The notes: generated from the sequence alone by a model not told the origin. A stretch of 36,568 bases of DNA from an uncultured Collinsella sp. (GCA_900546105.1 URBP01000007.1:1-36568), one strand, 5' to 3'. Numbered from the stretch's first letter, positions 1 to 9,447 are shown. Numbers and translations are program-made.

Positions 1-58
1 GTAGTCATTGGGGACGTTCTTAAACGACTAGTCAAACAAGAACGTCCCCAACGACTAC
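1..58. repeat. Long hairpin, REP-like intergenic palindrome
   Basis: Arms 1-21 and 38-58 are reverse complements with a single mismatch, around a 16-base loop. The arm contains the words GGGGACGTTC and, inverted, GAACGTCCCC. The same words recur in the repeats at 59-219, 19948-20004 and 34733-34890. The GTAGTC end and the palindromic form resemble REP units mobilised by REP-associated tyrosine transposases; that link is an inference, since no such transposase is in the window. Confidence 0.7.
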
Positions 59-219
59 TCATTTAAGTCTGTCCCCAATGACCAGAAAAGGAACGTCCCC
101 AAGTGCCGAAATGACGAGAGTGGATAATCTCCCTTTGAGCCTGCACATAGGCAAAAAACGGGAGATTATCCACTCTCATTCTGTGGGCACTCATTTAAGT
201 CTGTCCCCAATGAGTGCCC
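59..219. repeat. Composite palindromic repeat, copy 1 (GAGAGTGG family)
   Basis: The core hairpin has perfect 18-bp arms at 116-133 and 160-177, reading GAGAGTGGATAATCTCCC and its reverse complement. A small GCCT/AGGC hairpin lies in the loop. The core is flanked by the words TTTAAGTCTGTCCCCAATGA (64-83 and again 193-212) and GAACGTCCCCAAGTGCC. A second palindrome, GGGCACTCATT at 185-195 against 209-219, closes the unit next to the hspR stop. Two more copies of the core lie at 28030-28105 and 34733-34890. It may also end the minus-strand heat-shock transcript. Confidence 0.75.
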
Positions 220-235
220 GGCAGCGCCGGCGGAA

Positions 236-652
236 CTATACGTCGCCACCCGTACCTAGCAGCTTGCGCATAACTTGCTCGGGGTTGACCGAGCCATCGC
301 GCGGGGCCAGGGCGGTGATCTTCTTCTGCATCTTGTACTCGTGCAGCTCGTCCTCGAGCTGGCGTACGCGGGCACGGAGTTTTTCGTTCTCGCGCTCACG
401 CTCCTCGGCACGCTCCTTCATATCGAGGATGCGCACCACGCCGGCAAGGTTGATGCCCTCGTCGGTCAGCTGGTTGATGAGCTCCAGGCGCTCGATATCG
501 GCACGCGAATACAGGCGCGTGTTGCCACCCGAGCGCTGGGGATTCACCAAGCCCTTGGACTCGTAGACGCGCAGAGTCTGCGGATGCATGCCGGTCAGCT
601 CGGCCGCCACGCTGATCATGTACAGCGGTTTGTTCCTATTGTCCTCGGCCAT
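236..652 (-). CDS. hspR: HspR, MerR-family heat-shock repressor
   Basis: A 138-residue MerR-type regulator. Residues about 10-75 form the winged-helix DNA-binding domain, with the pattern LYMISVAAELTGMHPQTLRV and the GGNTRLYS wing. A charged coiled coil follows at about 75-110 (MKERAEERERENEKLRARVRQLEDEL, given here by its E/R/L heptads). In actinobacteria HspR represses the dnaK operon and uses DnaK as co-repressor. Its position as the last gene after dnaK-grpE-dnaJ fits that negative loop. It lies 72 bases downstream of dnaJ on the same strand and is probably co-transcribed. Family assignment is firm; its operator here is not clearly identified. Confidence 0.93.
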   Translation of the reverse strand: MAEDNRNKPLYMISVAAELTGMHPQTLRVYESKGLVNPQRSGGNTRLYSRADIERLELINQLTDEGINLAGVVRILDMKERAEERERENEKLRARVRQLEDELHEYKMQKKITALAPRDGSVNPEQVMRKLLGTGGDV

Positions 653-724
653 GCTACCTGACCCCTTTCCGTCTCGTTATCGTCCATAATAAGCCCGCGG
701 GCGCGGGCGTGCGCCATGACCGCC

Positions 725-1690
725 CTAGTACGTCGCCTTGTAACGGTTGACCTTCTCGCGATAGTTGCGCGTGTCGGCCTCGCGCAGCTTGGTCATGGCA
801 TCGCGCTCTTCATCGGACAGGTTCGTGGGAACCTGCACCTTGATCTCGACGAGCAGCGCGCCTGTGCGGCCACGGTGCTTGACGTCGGGCGCACCCATCT
901 CCTTAAAGCGGAACTTCTTGCCCGTCTGGGTGCCAGCGGGCACCTTCAGACGAACCGTCGCGCCGCCGGGCGTCGGCACGTCCACCGTGCAGCCGAGCGC
1001 CGCCTCGTAGACCGAGACCGGTACCTCCATGGTCACGTCGGCACCCTTGCGCTTAAACAGCGGATGCTCCTCCACATGCGTGGTCACGACCAGGTCGCCA
1101 CGCTCGCCTCCGGCAACGCCGTACTCGCCACGGCGCTTGTAACGCAATTTGCCGCCGTCGACCGCGCCCGCGGGCACCGAGACCGTGATGGTCTGCTGCT
1201 CGCCCGTCGAGGGAATGCGGTAGGTGACCTTGTGCGTCACGCCGCGGAACGCGTCCTCGGCCGTTACGTCAACAGTCAGCGACAGGTCGCCGCCCTTGCG
1301 CGCGCGGTTGCGGCCCGCGCCGGCACCGGCAGCGCCCGCAGCCCCGGCAAAGCCCGAGCCCCAATCGCTGCCCCAGGCGCCGTTGCCGCTAAAGATGCTG
1401 TCGAAGATATCGCCCCAGCCGCTGGCGCCCGCGCCGGCACCGTAGCCGCCGCCATACGCGCCGCCCGCGCCCGGCATGCCGCCAAACATGAGCATCTGGT
1501 CGTACTCTTTGCGCTTCTTCTCGTCCGAAAGCGTCTCGTAGGCCTCGCTGATCTCCTTGAACTTGGCCTCGTCGCCGCCGGCATCGGGGTGATATTTTTG
1601 CGCGAGCTTGCGAAACGCGCTCTTGATCTCTTTGTCGGAGGCGCTCTTGGATACGCCCAGGATGTCATAGAAGGTTTTGCCTGCAGCCAT
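725..1690 (-). CDS. dnaJ: DnaJ-type co-chaperone without zinc finger
   Basis: A 321-residue Hsp40 that stimulates DnaK ATPase and delivers unfolded clients. The N-terminal J domain (about 5-70) carries the essential HPD triad at residues 34-36. A long Gly/Ala/Phe-rich linker follows at about 72-130. The C-terminal substrate-binding beta domains occupy about 132-300. The four CxxCxGxG zinc motifs of classical DnaJ are absent, so this is a type II (CbpA-like) protein. The start ATG at 1690 has a GAGAGGAG ribosome-binding site. The gene sits between grpE and hspR on the minus strand and is separated from grpE by a terminator-like hairpin. Confidence 0.92.
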   Translation of the reverse strand: MAAGKTFYDILGVSKSASDKEIKSAFRKLAQKYHPDAGGDEAKFKEISEAYETLSDEKKRKEYDQMLMFGGMPGAGGAYGGGYGAGAGASGWGDIFDSIFSGNGAWGSDWGSGFAGAAGAAGAGAGRNRARKGGDLSLTVDVTAEDAFRGVTHKVTYRIPSTGEQQTITVSVPAGAVDGGKLRYKRRGEYGVAGGERGDLVVTTHVEEHPLFKRKGADVTMEVPVSVYEAALGCTVDVPTPGGATVRLKVPAGTQTGKKFRFKEMGAPDVKHRGRTGALLVEIKVQVPTNLSDEERDAMTKLREADTRNYREKVNRYKATY

Positions 1691-1762
1691 CGTAGCTCCT
1701 CTCCTGTTACATCCGCCGCCCCTGCGGACGGCGGCTCATGCTGTCATATGGCACTAGGCCAG

Positions 1763-1796
1763 AAAGGGCCCCGGGTGTTGCCCCGGGGCCCTTCTC
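1763..1796 (-). terminator. Hairpin between grpE and dnaJ
   Basis: Perfect 10-bp GC arms GGGCCCCGGG (1766-1775) and its complement (1782-1791) enclose a 6-base loop. On the minus strand the hairpin starts a few bases after the grpE stop and is followed by only a short T run (TTTCT). It may partially terminate or process the transcript, giving less dnaJ-hspR than dnaK-grpE. Confidence 0.6.
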
Positions 1797-1798
1797 AA

Positions 1799-2641
1799 TT
1801 ACTCCTCGGTGCTCTCGGCCGTATCGGCCGCAGCATCCTCGGGCGCCGCTTCGGGCTCCGGTGCGGGGCGCTTCTCGCCACCGTAGGTCACCGTCACCAT
1901 CGCGGAACGCAGGATGCGGTCCGCCATGCGGTAGCCCTTCTGGTACACATCGTTGACGGTCTCGTCGTACTGCGATGCGTCCTCAACGCGACCCACGGCC
2001 TGGTGCTCGAGCGGATCGAACGCCTCGCCCTTGGGGTCGATGGGCTCAACGCCCTCATGCGCAAACACGTCGAGCAGCTTGGCATGTACCGCGTCAACGC
2101 CATCGACGAACTGCTTAAAGTCGTCGGAAAGCTCTTGACTGCGGGCATGGTCGATCGCGCGCTCGATATCGTCAATCACCGGCAACAGCGCGGTGACAAG
2201 CTTCTCGGTCGCGCGCTCGCGCTCGGCGATACGCTCATTGGCGGTGCGGCGACGGAAGTTCTCCCAGTCGGCCTGCAGACGGGCGGTACGCTCGGTGGCG
2301 TCCTTTGCCTTATCCTCGGCGGCCTTCTGAGCCTCTGCCGCAGCATCGAGCTCATTGCGCACGTCGGCAAGCTCTTTCTGAGCCTGCTCGAACTTGAGCT
2401 TAAAGTCGTTGTCGGCGGCTTCTTCACCGGCGCGGATAGCGGCTTCCACCATCTCGTCCTCGGTCATCGTCGCCTCCTTGTTGGAATCCTCTACCTGGTT
2501 CTCGGCAGCCTCGGCGGCCGGGGCCTCGTTGGCCTCGGTATCGTCGACGGCCTCTACGGGAATCTTCACGTCCTTCTCCTCAGAGTCAACGGGGGCGGCA
2601 CCAACGGCGGCCGCCTCCGTGCGAGCTTTACGGGCGGACAT
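1799..2641 (-). CDS. grpE: GrpE nucleotide-exchange factor
   Basis: A 280-residue GrpE, the ADP-release factor for DnaK. Residues about 1-75 are a low-complexity Ala/Glu-rich leader, longer than usual. Residues about 75-130 form the long coiled-coil dimerisation helix, leading into the conserved DWENFRRRT stretch. The beta-domain follows (about 165-255), with the recognisable GVEPIDPKGEAFDP and YQKGYRMADRILRSAMV segments. A short acidic tail ends the protein. It starts two bases after the dnaK stop, so translation is probably coupled to dnaK. Confidence 0.95.
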   Translation of the reverse strand: MSARKARTEAAAVGAAPVDSEEKDVKIPVEAVDDTEANEAPAAEAAENQVEDSNKEATMTEDEMVEAAIRAGEEAADNDFKLKFEQAQKELADVRNELDAAAEAQKAAEDKAKDATERTARLQADWENFRRRTANERIAERERATEKLVTALLPVIDDIERAIDHARSQELSDDFKQFVDGVDAVHAKLLDVFAHEGVEPIDPKGEAFDPLEHQAVGRVEDASQYDETVNDVYQKGYRMADRILRSAMVTVTYGGEKRPAPEPEAAPEDAAADTAESTEE

Positions 2642-2643
2642 GA

Positions 2644-4536
<1,893 letters not shown>

Positions 4537-4645
4537 TAGAAATTCCCTCTCTCTTGTGCGTTTGCACCAACTCGGCGGTCTGTCGCGCGGTGCTTCGGCT
4601 TGTCTTTCAGGATGTAGTGTATCCCCTTATGGGCCGGAATATACA

Positions 4646-4672
4646 AAATCTAAGTCAATTCATATAAGATTT
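4646..4672 (-). promoter_or_regulatory. Candidate palindromic operator upstream of dnaK
   Basis: An interrupted palindrome with 6-bp outer arms AAATCT and AGATTT lies about 110 bases upstream of the dnaK start, in the AT-richest part of the leader. It contains the TTGACT promoter-like hexamer on the minus strand. It resembles but does not match the CTTGAGT-N7-ACTCAAG consensus known for HspR sites, so assignment as the HspR operator is tentative. Confidence 0.3.
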
Positions 4673-4797
4673 CTTATTGCCGAGAGTTTAGGTTCTTAAA
4701 TTCGCAGGTAGATGCGCTGTTTGAGTTCTCGGCAGATCTATTGAGATCTATGTAGAGATGGCTGAGGTTTGGGTCCGAAGGTGTCTGGGGCCGCCTT

Positions 4798-4911
4798 GCG
4801 GAAAGCTCGTCCCGTTTTGAGAGCTGATACCGGGTCGCAGTTTCCGCTAGCGGGCCCAACCGGAAACAGCGACCCTGTTTTCGGCAAAATAACGGGATGC
4901 CCTTTCCGCAG
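4798..4911. repeat. Nested palindromic repeat, copy 1 (GGAAAC-GCGACCC family)
   Basis: The inner arms are CGGGTCGCAGTTTCCG (4831-4846) and CGGAAACAGCGACCC (4861-4875), with one mismatch. The outer arms pair GCGGAAAG...CCCGTT (4798-4816) with AACGGG...CTTTCCGC (4892-4909). A related multi-hairpin unit lies at 19751-19925. It sits in the roughly 600-base gap between dnaK and the ferredoxin gene, where no coding sequence was seen. Confidence 0.65.
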
Positions 4912-5042
4912 GCGCGCTCAATAGCTCAATATTTCGAGTCACCTTTAGCTAACATTTGCGCAGCTCAGCGGCCTCACCTGCATGTTTTTTAGTAAGCCGT
5001 GGCATACTCGGCGAACGGTATGAAGATGCCGGTCAGAGGGTA

Positions 5043-5070
5043 TTGCAAACGGTCGCTCCCGTGGTATGTT
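5043..5070 (+). promoter_or_regulatory. Putative promoter of the ferredoxin gene
   Basis: A -35 box TTGCAA (5043-5048) and a -10 box TATGTT (5065-5070) are 16 bases apart and lie about 60 bases upstream of the ferredoxin start. The hexamers are reasonable but not consensus, and no other signal supports the call. Confidence 0.4.
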
Positions 5071-5131
5071 TTTGCCCGAATCAAACCGACGCACATCGCC
5101 TGTAGCGTCGGTCAACAGAGAGGAAACTACC

Positions 5132-5317
5132 ATGGCTCATCCCGTAATTGATGCCGACGAGTGCATCGCTTGTGGCGTTTGCGTCGACTCCTGCCCCGCT
5201 GGCGTTCTGGAGCTCCAGGACGTCGCTACCGTCGCTGACGAGGACTCCTGCGTCGCCTGTGGCGCTTGCCAGGACGCTTGCCCCGCTGGCGCGATCACCG
5301 AGATCGTCGAGGAGTAA
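5132..5317 (+). CDS. 2[4Fe-4S] ferredoxin, clostridial type
   Basis: A 61-residue protein made almost entirely of two iron-sulphur motifs: CxxCxxCxxxCP at Cys 11, 14, 17 and 21, and again at Cys 40, 43, 46 and 50. The two halves are near repeats (DECIACGVC... and DSCVACGAC...), as in bacterial 2[4Fe-4S] ferredoxins. It carries low-potential electrons in the cytoplasm, for example for pyruvate:ferredoxin oxidoreductase or hydrogenase in an anaerobe. The start at 5132 is chosen for the AGAGAGGA ribosome-binding site just upstream and because it begins the conserved domain; an upstream in-frame ATG at 5066 has no such support. It is a single-gene transcription unit ended by the hairpin at 5357-5395. 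Confidence 0.95.
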   Translation: MAHPVIDADECIACGVCVDSCPAGVLELQDVATVADEDSCVACGACQDACPAGAITEIVEE

Positions 5318-5356
5318 CAACTCCCCCACTTGCACACTCAAAAGTACACCGTGCAC

Positions 5357-5395
5357 AAAAAGGAGGCCTCCGCATCGCCGCGGAGGCCTCCTTTT
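5357..5395 (+). terminator. Rho-independent terminator after the ferredoxin gene
   Basis: AGGAGGCCTCCGC and its reverse complement form a perfect GC-rich stem around a short loop, followed by TTTT. A complementary A run precedes the stem, so it could also stop minus-strand transcription. Confidence 0.9.
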
Positions 5396-5432
5396 GCATG
5401 TGTGGGCAGCTAATTTGGGACGCGCTCTTGGC

Positions 5433-5499
5433 AGTTGCGGTGGAATAGTTCCTGTTTCATGGCTTCGATGCCCATTTTAGGAACTATTTCACCGCAACT
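5433..5499. repeat. Long hairpin with 21-bp arms
   Basis: Arms 5433-5453 and 5479-5499 (AGTTGCGGTG...ATAGTTCCT type) are complementary except at one position, with a 25-base loop. The unit lies between the ferredoxin terminator and the end of niaR. The niaR transcript runs into it on the minus strand, but no T run follows, so it looks more like a mobile palindromic repeat than a plain terminator. No second copy was seen in the window. Confidence 0.6.
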
Positions 5500-5516
5500 T
5501 ATAGATATGGCGTCGG

Positions 5517-6062
5517 CTAAGAGAGGTCGTCTTCGTAGGGCATTAAATCGGCTAGGTAGCCTTTCTCCTTGAGCATGGCCTCGATCTCGTCGAGGGTCTG
5601 TTCGTCCTCCGCCGCAACGCGATGGAAGTGATAGCCGCTCGTCACCGTTAGCAGCGGAAAGCTCTTGCCGCTCTCGATATCGCGCAGATAGCGCTCAACA
5701 TCGCGACGATTGCGAATGTCCAGGTCGGCCGTGATCTTACCGTACACGCGGTGATTGACGATCACGTTGAGCACGGCGCCGCCGGCGTCGACGATACTCG
5801 TGAGCTCATCGCCTGCCTGCTCCACGCTGTGGCGAACCTTGACCAAGCGCGTGGGCACGGCGGGGCTGCTGGGGGCCTCCTGCAGCACGTAGCCGCGGTT
5901 GGTTGCCACGACATCGTGCCCATCGGCGCGCAACAGGGCAATATCCTGAACCACGACCTGGCGGCTCACGCCAACCTCGCGGGCAAGTGCGCTGCCCGAA
6001 ACGGGCTCCCTGGCTCCCTCGAGCACGCCCATGATGGCACGACGGCGCTCGCGGGCGTTCAT
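5517..6062 (-). CDS. niaR: NiaR, niacin/NAD-biosynthesis repressor
   Basis: A 181-residue regulator. Residues about 5-60 form an HTH_11 winged helix (GSALAREVGVSRQVVVQDIALLRADG). The rest is the 3H ligand-binding domain named for its conserved histidines, seen in KVRHS, VNHRVYG and SGYHFHRV. Family members bind nicotinic acid and metal and then repress NAD synthesis or niacin transport genes. Its ATG overlaps the nadC stop codon by one base, so it is translationally coupled as the last gene of the nad operon. It probably represses that operon through the palindrome at 9425-9468. Confidence 0.92.
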   Translation of the reverse strand: MNARERRRAIMGVLEGAREPVSGSALAREVGVSRQVVVQDIALLRADGHDVVATNRGYVLQEAPSSPAVPTRLVKVRHSVEQAGDELTSIVDAGGAVLNVIVNHRVYGKITADLDIRNRRDVERYLRDIESGKSFPLLTVTSGYHFHRVAAEDEQTLDEIEAMLKEKGYLADLMPYEDDLS

Positions 6063-6922
6063 TATTTACCGTCCAGCAGACGCAGGTGCTTAAGCGAGAG
6101 GTCGAGGATCGGGGCGGAGTGTGTCAGCGCGCCCGAGCTAATAAAGTCGACGCCCAGATCGGCCAGGGCGCGAATATTGCTGGCGTCCACATTGCCCGAA
6201 CACTCAGTCTTGGCGCGACCGGCGATAAGCTCGATAGCGGCGGCCATGTCGTCGTGGGTCATGTTGTCGAACATGATGATGTCGGCGCCGGCTTCCACGG
6301 CCTCGCGCACCATGTCCAGGTTCTCGCACTCGATCTCGACCGTCGTGGTAAACGATGCATGGGCGCGCGCCATCTCAATCGCGCGCGCCACGCCACCGGC
6401 GGCGTCGATGTGGTTGTCCTTGAGCATGACGGCCGTCGACAGGTTGTAGCGATGGTTGCTGCCGCCGCCGATCTCAACCGCCGCCTTCTCGAAAACGCGC
6501 ATGCCCGGCGTGGTCTTGCGTGTGTCGACAAGCACGGTCTTGGTACCCTCGAGCGCCGCTGCCATTCTGTGCGTATAGGTAGCGATACCGCTCATGCGCT
6601 GCAGGTAGTTGAGCGCCACGCGCTCGCCCGAAAGCAGCACGCGCGCATCGCCGCGCACCTGGCCCACGTGGTCGCCGGCGTGCACCTCGTCACCGTCGGC
6701 AACATCAAACAGCACCGAGCTCTGCGAATCCAGCAGCTCAAAGGTGCGGGCGAACACATCCAAGCCCGCGATGATGCCATCGGCCTTGGCGATGAGCTCC
6801 ACCGTGGCGGGGCGCGCCGTGGGGCACACGCTCGCCGTGCTCACGTCCTCAAACGTAATGTCCTCGCGTAGAGCCTGCAGAATCAGATCATCGACGACGA
6901 GCTTCATGGTAATGGGATTCAT
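6062..6922 (-). CDS. nadC: Nicotinate-nucleotide pyrophosphorylase (NadC)
   Basis: A 286-residue quinolinate phosphoribosyltransferase. It converts quinolinate and PRPP to nicotinate mononucleotide, CO2 and pyrophosphate. The N-terminal alpha/beta sandwich is followed by the barrel domain with VLVDTRKTTPGMRVFEKAAV, GGSNHRYNLSTAVMLKDNH and VEIECENL, which hold the Arg, Lys and His residues of the phosphate and quinolinate pockets. The length is usual for the family. It begins three bases after the nadB stop and overlaps the niaR start, inside the minus-strand nadA-nadB-nadC-niaR operon. Confidence 0.96.
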   Translation of the reverse strand: MNPITMKLVVDDLILQALREDITFEDVSTASVCPTARPATVELIAKADGIIAGLDVFARTFELLDSQSSVLFDVADGDEVHAGDHVGQVRGDARVLLSGERVALNYLQRMSGIATYTHRMAAALEGTKTVLVDTRKTTPGMRVFEKAAVEIGGGSNHRYNLSTAVMLKDNHIDAAGGVARAIEMARAHASFTTTVEIECENLDMVREAVEAGADIIMFDNMTHDDMAAAIELIAGRAKTECSGNVDASNIRALADLGVDFISSGALTHSAPILDLSLKHLRLLDGK

Positions 6923-6925
6923 GGT

Positions 6926-8302
6926 CTACTCCTCCACGGCCTGCGTGCCGGCGGCACGGGCCAAATCATCGATTGCCAGGGAGTCGGCGCTCAGGGCGCG
7001 ATGACGCCCGTCGAGCGCGGGCTCGCCCGCCTGCTCCACGGCGAGCGACTCGCCGGTGCGCATGTACCACGCGGCGCGACGACCCCAGACCAGCGCCTCG
7101 AGCAGGCTGTTGGAAGCCAGGCGATTCTTGCCGTGCACGCCGTTGCAGGCCGTCTCACCGGCTGCGTAGAGCTCGGGCATCGAGGTGCGGCCGTCCTTGT
7201 CGACCCACACGCCGCCCATAAAGTAGTGCTGCGTAGGCGTAACGGGGATGGGCTCGTCCAAGATGTCGCGACCGTCCTCCAGGCAGCGTGCGCGAATGTT
7301 GGCAAAGTGCCCGGTCACTACATCGCGCTCGACGGGGGCAAAGCTCAGCCACTCGTGCTCGGTACCGTCCTGCTTCATCTGCTCGCGAATAGCGGCGGCG
7401 ACCACATCGCGCGGCTGAAGCTCGTCGGTAAAGCGCTCACCGGCGGCATTGAGCAGAATCGCGCCCTCGCCGCGGCAGCTCTCGCTGATCAGGAACGTGC
7501 GGCCTGGCTGCGGCGAGAACAGGCCCGTGGGGTGAATCTGCACGTAGTCCAGGTGCTCCATCTTAATGCCATGCTCCTGAGCGATGTAGCAGGCATCGCC
7601 CGTAAGCTGCGGATAGTTGGTCGAGTGGTCGTATACGCCGCCGATGCCGCCCGTTGCCCACAGCGTGTGACGGGCATGGATCTTAAACGGCTCGCCGGCA
7701 TGCGCGCCCTCGGCGGCATTTACCAGCTCGTCGGCGGGACGAACCGAGTTGTCCTCGTCCACGGGAACGGCAACGACACCGGCACACACCGTGGCGCCGT
7801 CACGCTCGCCCGTCAGGATGTCGGTCATGGCCACGTGCTCCAAAATCTGCACGTTATCCAGTTTGCGAACGGCCTGAAGCAGCTTGGTCGTGATCTCCTT
7901 GCCCGTAATGTCGGCATGGAAGGCAATGCGGGGGCGGCTGTGCGCGCCCTCGCGGGTAAAGTCGAGGCTGCCGTCGGCTTTGCGCTCAAAGTCCACGCCC
8001 ATGGCCAGCAGGTCGTTGATGACCGAACGGCTCGAGCGAATCATGATGTCGACGCTCTCGCGGCGGTTCTCGTAGTGGCCGGCGTGCATGGTGTCCTCAA
8101 AGAAGGCATCGTAGTCCGAGCCCTCGGGCAGCACGCAAATGCCGCCCTGCGCGAGCATCGAATCGCACTCGTCGACAGCGCCCTTGGAGAGCATGATCAC
8201 GCGCATGCTCGTCGGCAGGTTGAGAGCCGCATACAGGCCCGCTACACCGCAGCCGGCAATAACGACGTCGCACTCCATATCGGGGTATTGCTTGGTTTCC
8301 AC
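6926..8302 (-). CDS. nadB: L-aspartate oxidase (NadB), short form
   Basis: An FAD enzyme that oxidises L-aspartate to iminoaspartate, the first step of de novo NAD synthesis. The N-terminal dinucleotide fold reads VVIAGCGVAGLYAALNLP. Fumarate-reductase-like signatures include SESCRGEGAILLN, TPTQHYFMGGVWVD and GKNRLASNSLLEALVWG. I place the start at the GTG at 8302 (458 residues) because AGGGAGAGGA lies five bases upstream and the Rossmann motif follows soon after. Upstream in-frame ATG codons (8329, 8431) lack a good ribosome-binding site or run into nadA. The protein stops about 30 residues after the capping and FAD domains, so the C-terminal helical bundle of longer NadB proteins is missing. 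No frameshift explains this. Confidence 0.93.
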   Translation of the reverse strand: METKQYPDMECDVVIAGCGVAGLYAALNLPTSMRVIMLSKGAVDECDSMLAQGGICVLPEGSDYDAFFEDTMHAGHYENRRESVDIMIRSSRSVINDLLAMGVDFERKADGSLDFTREGAHSRPRIAFHADITGKEITTKLLQAVRKLDNVQILEHVAMTDILTGERDGATVCAGVVAVPVDEDNSVRPADELVNAAEGAHAGEPFKIHARHTLWATGGIGGVYDHSTNYPQLTGDACYIAQEHGIKMEHLDYVQIHPTGLFSPQPGRTFLISESCRGEGAILLNAAGERFTDELQPRDVVAAAIREQMKQDGTEHEWLSFAPVERDVVTGHFANIRARCLEDGRDILDEPIPVTPTQHYFMGGVWVDKDGRTSMPELYAAGETACNGVHGKNRLASNSLLEALVWGRRAAWYMRTGESLAVEQAGEPALDGRHRALSADSLAIDDLARAAGTQAVEE

Positions 8303-8357
8303 AGGAATCCTCTCCCTTGAATGTGACATAAGGGACCGTCCCTCATGCCGCATTGTT

Positions 8358-9383
8358 CTAGCGCGCTGCGTACTCGAGCATGCGGTCGAGCGTGAGCTTG
8401 GCCTGATCGGCGGCCTTGTCCGACACGCCAATCTGCACCTCGCCCTCGCCCGTCTCCAGGCAGCGCACGAGCTTTTCGAGCGTGATGAGATCCATGTTGA
8501 CGCAGGTGGGCTGCACCGCGGGGAAGTAGAACTTCTTGCCGGTGCCCTGGCAGCGGCGCTCGAGCTCGTAGAGTACGCCGCGGACCGTCACGATAATGAA
8601 CTCGCTCGCGTCGGACTCCTCGGCATACTTGATGATGCCGGCGGTGGAGCCGATGTAGTCGGCCTCAGCCAGGACGTCAGCCTTGCACTCAGGATGCGCC
8701 AGCACGAGCGCGTCGGGGTGGGCCTCCGTCGCGTCGACGATCTGCTCGACGGTGATGATGTGATGGCGCGGGCAGTAGCCGTTGTTGGGGATGACGTGCT
8801 TTTGGGGCACCTGCTCGGCTACGAAGCGGCCCAGGTTCTGGTCGGGAATGAACAAGATGTGCTGCTGCGGCAGCTCGGAGACGATCTTGACGGCGTTTGA
8901 GCTGGTAACGCACACGTCACTCCAGCTCTTGATCTCGACCGTGGAGTTGACGTAGCAGACCACGGCCAGGTCGTCGCCGTACTCGGCGCGCGCCGCATCG
9001 ACCGTCTCGCGCTTGACCATGTGCGCCATGGGACAGTCCGCGCCCGGCTCGGGCAGCAGCACGGTCTTGGTGGGATTGAGCAGCTTGGCGCTCTCGCCCA
9101 TAAACTCCACGCCGCACAGCACGATGGTCTGCTGCGGCAGGCTCTTGGCAAGCTTTGCCAGGTAGAAGCTGTCGCCGACGTAATCGGCAACGGCTTGGAC
9201 CTCGGGCGCCACATAGTAGTGCGCCAGGATCACCGCGTCGCGTTGGGTTTTAAGTTGCTGAATGGCCTCGACGAGCTCTGCGGGCACCAGTGCCGCGCGC
9301 TCCGTTGCCGTCGTTGCCGATGCTAGGCCGGCCGCGATATCGCGTGCAAGCTCCGACGCATCCATGTTCGCGCTCTGTGCCAT
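8358..9383 (-). CDS. nadA: Quinolinate synthase (NadA)
   Basis: A 341-residue [4Fe-4S] enzyme that condenses iminoaspartate with dihydroxyacetone phosphate to quinolinate. Predicted cluster cysteines are Cys90 in LCGVEFMGES, Cys204 in NNGYCPRHH and Cys294 in QPTCVNM. Their spacing follows the B. subtilis-type enzymes rather than the E. coli one. HPEC and YVNST motifs are also present. The ATG at 9383 is preferred over the adjacent TTG because its spacing from AGAGAGGGG is better. It is the promoter-proximal gene of the nad operon, preceded by the NiaR-like palindrome and promoter at 9419-9468. Confidence 0.95.
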   Translation of the reverse strand: MAQSANMDASELARDIAAGLASATTATERAALVPAELVEAIQQLKTQRDAVILAHYYVAPEVQAVADYVGDSFYLAKLAKSLPQQTIVLCGVEFMGESAKLLNPTKTVLLPEPGADCPMAHMVKRETVDAARAEYGDDLAVVCYVNSTVEIKSWSDVCVTSSNAVKIVSELPQQHILFIPDQNLGRFVAEQVPQKHVIPNNGYCPRHHIITVEQIVDATEAHPDALVLAHPECKADVLAEADYIGSTAGIIKYAEESDASEFIIVTVRGVLYELERRCQGTGKKFYFPAVQPTCVNMDLITLEKLVRCLETGEGEVQIGVSDKAADQAKLTLDRMLEYAAR

Positions 9384-9418
9384 CAAGGCCCCTCTCTTTT
9401 GGCGAATCTTGGGGCTTT

Positions 9419-9447
9419 AGTATGACACCTAGGTTTACAGCTGACAA
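9419..9447 (-). promoter_or_regulatory. Promoter of the nadA-nadB-nadC-niaR operon
   Basis: On the minus strand a -35 box TTGTCA (9447-9442) is 17 bases from a -10 box CATACT (9424-9419). Transcription would start near 9412 and give a leader of about 30 bases. The -35 box lies exactly in the centre of the 44-bp palindrome, so a bound repressor would block RNA polymerase. Confidence 0.7.

Noticed and set aside
185..219. GGGCACTCATT palindrome resembling a CIRCE element near hspR
   Set aside because: The half-site and 13-base spacing do not fit TTAGCACTC-N9-GAGTGCTAA, and it lies downstream of the operon as part of the repeat.
8303..8431. N-terminal extension of nadB to 8431 or 8329
   Set aside because: The 8431 start would overlap nadA, and neither ATG has a ribosome-binding site as good as the one for the GTG at 8302.
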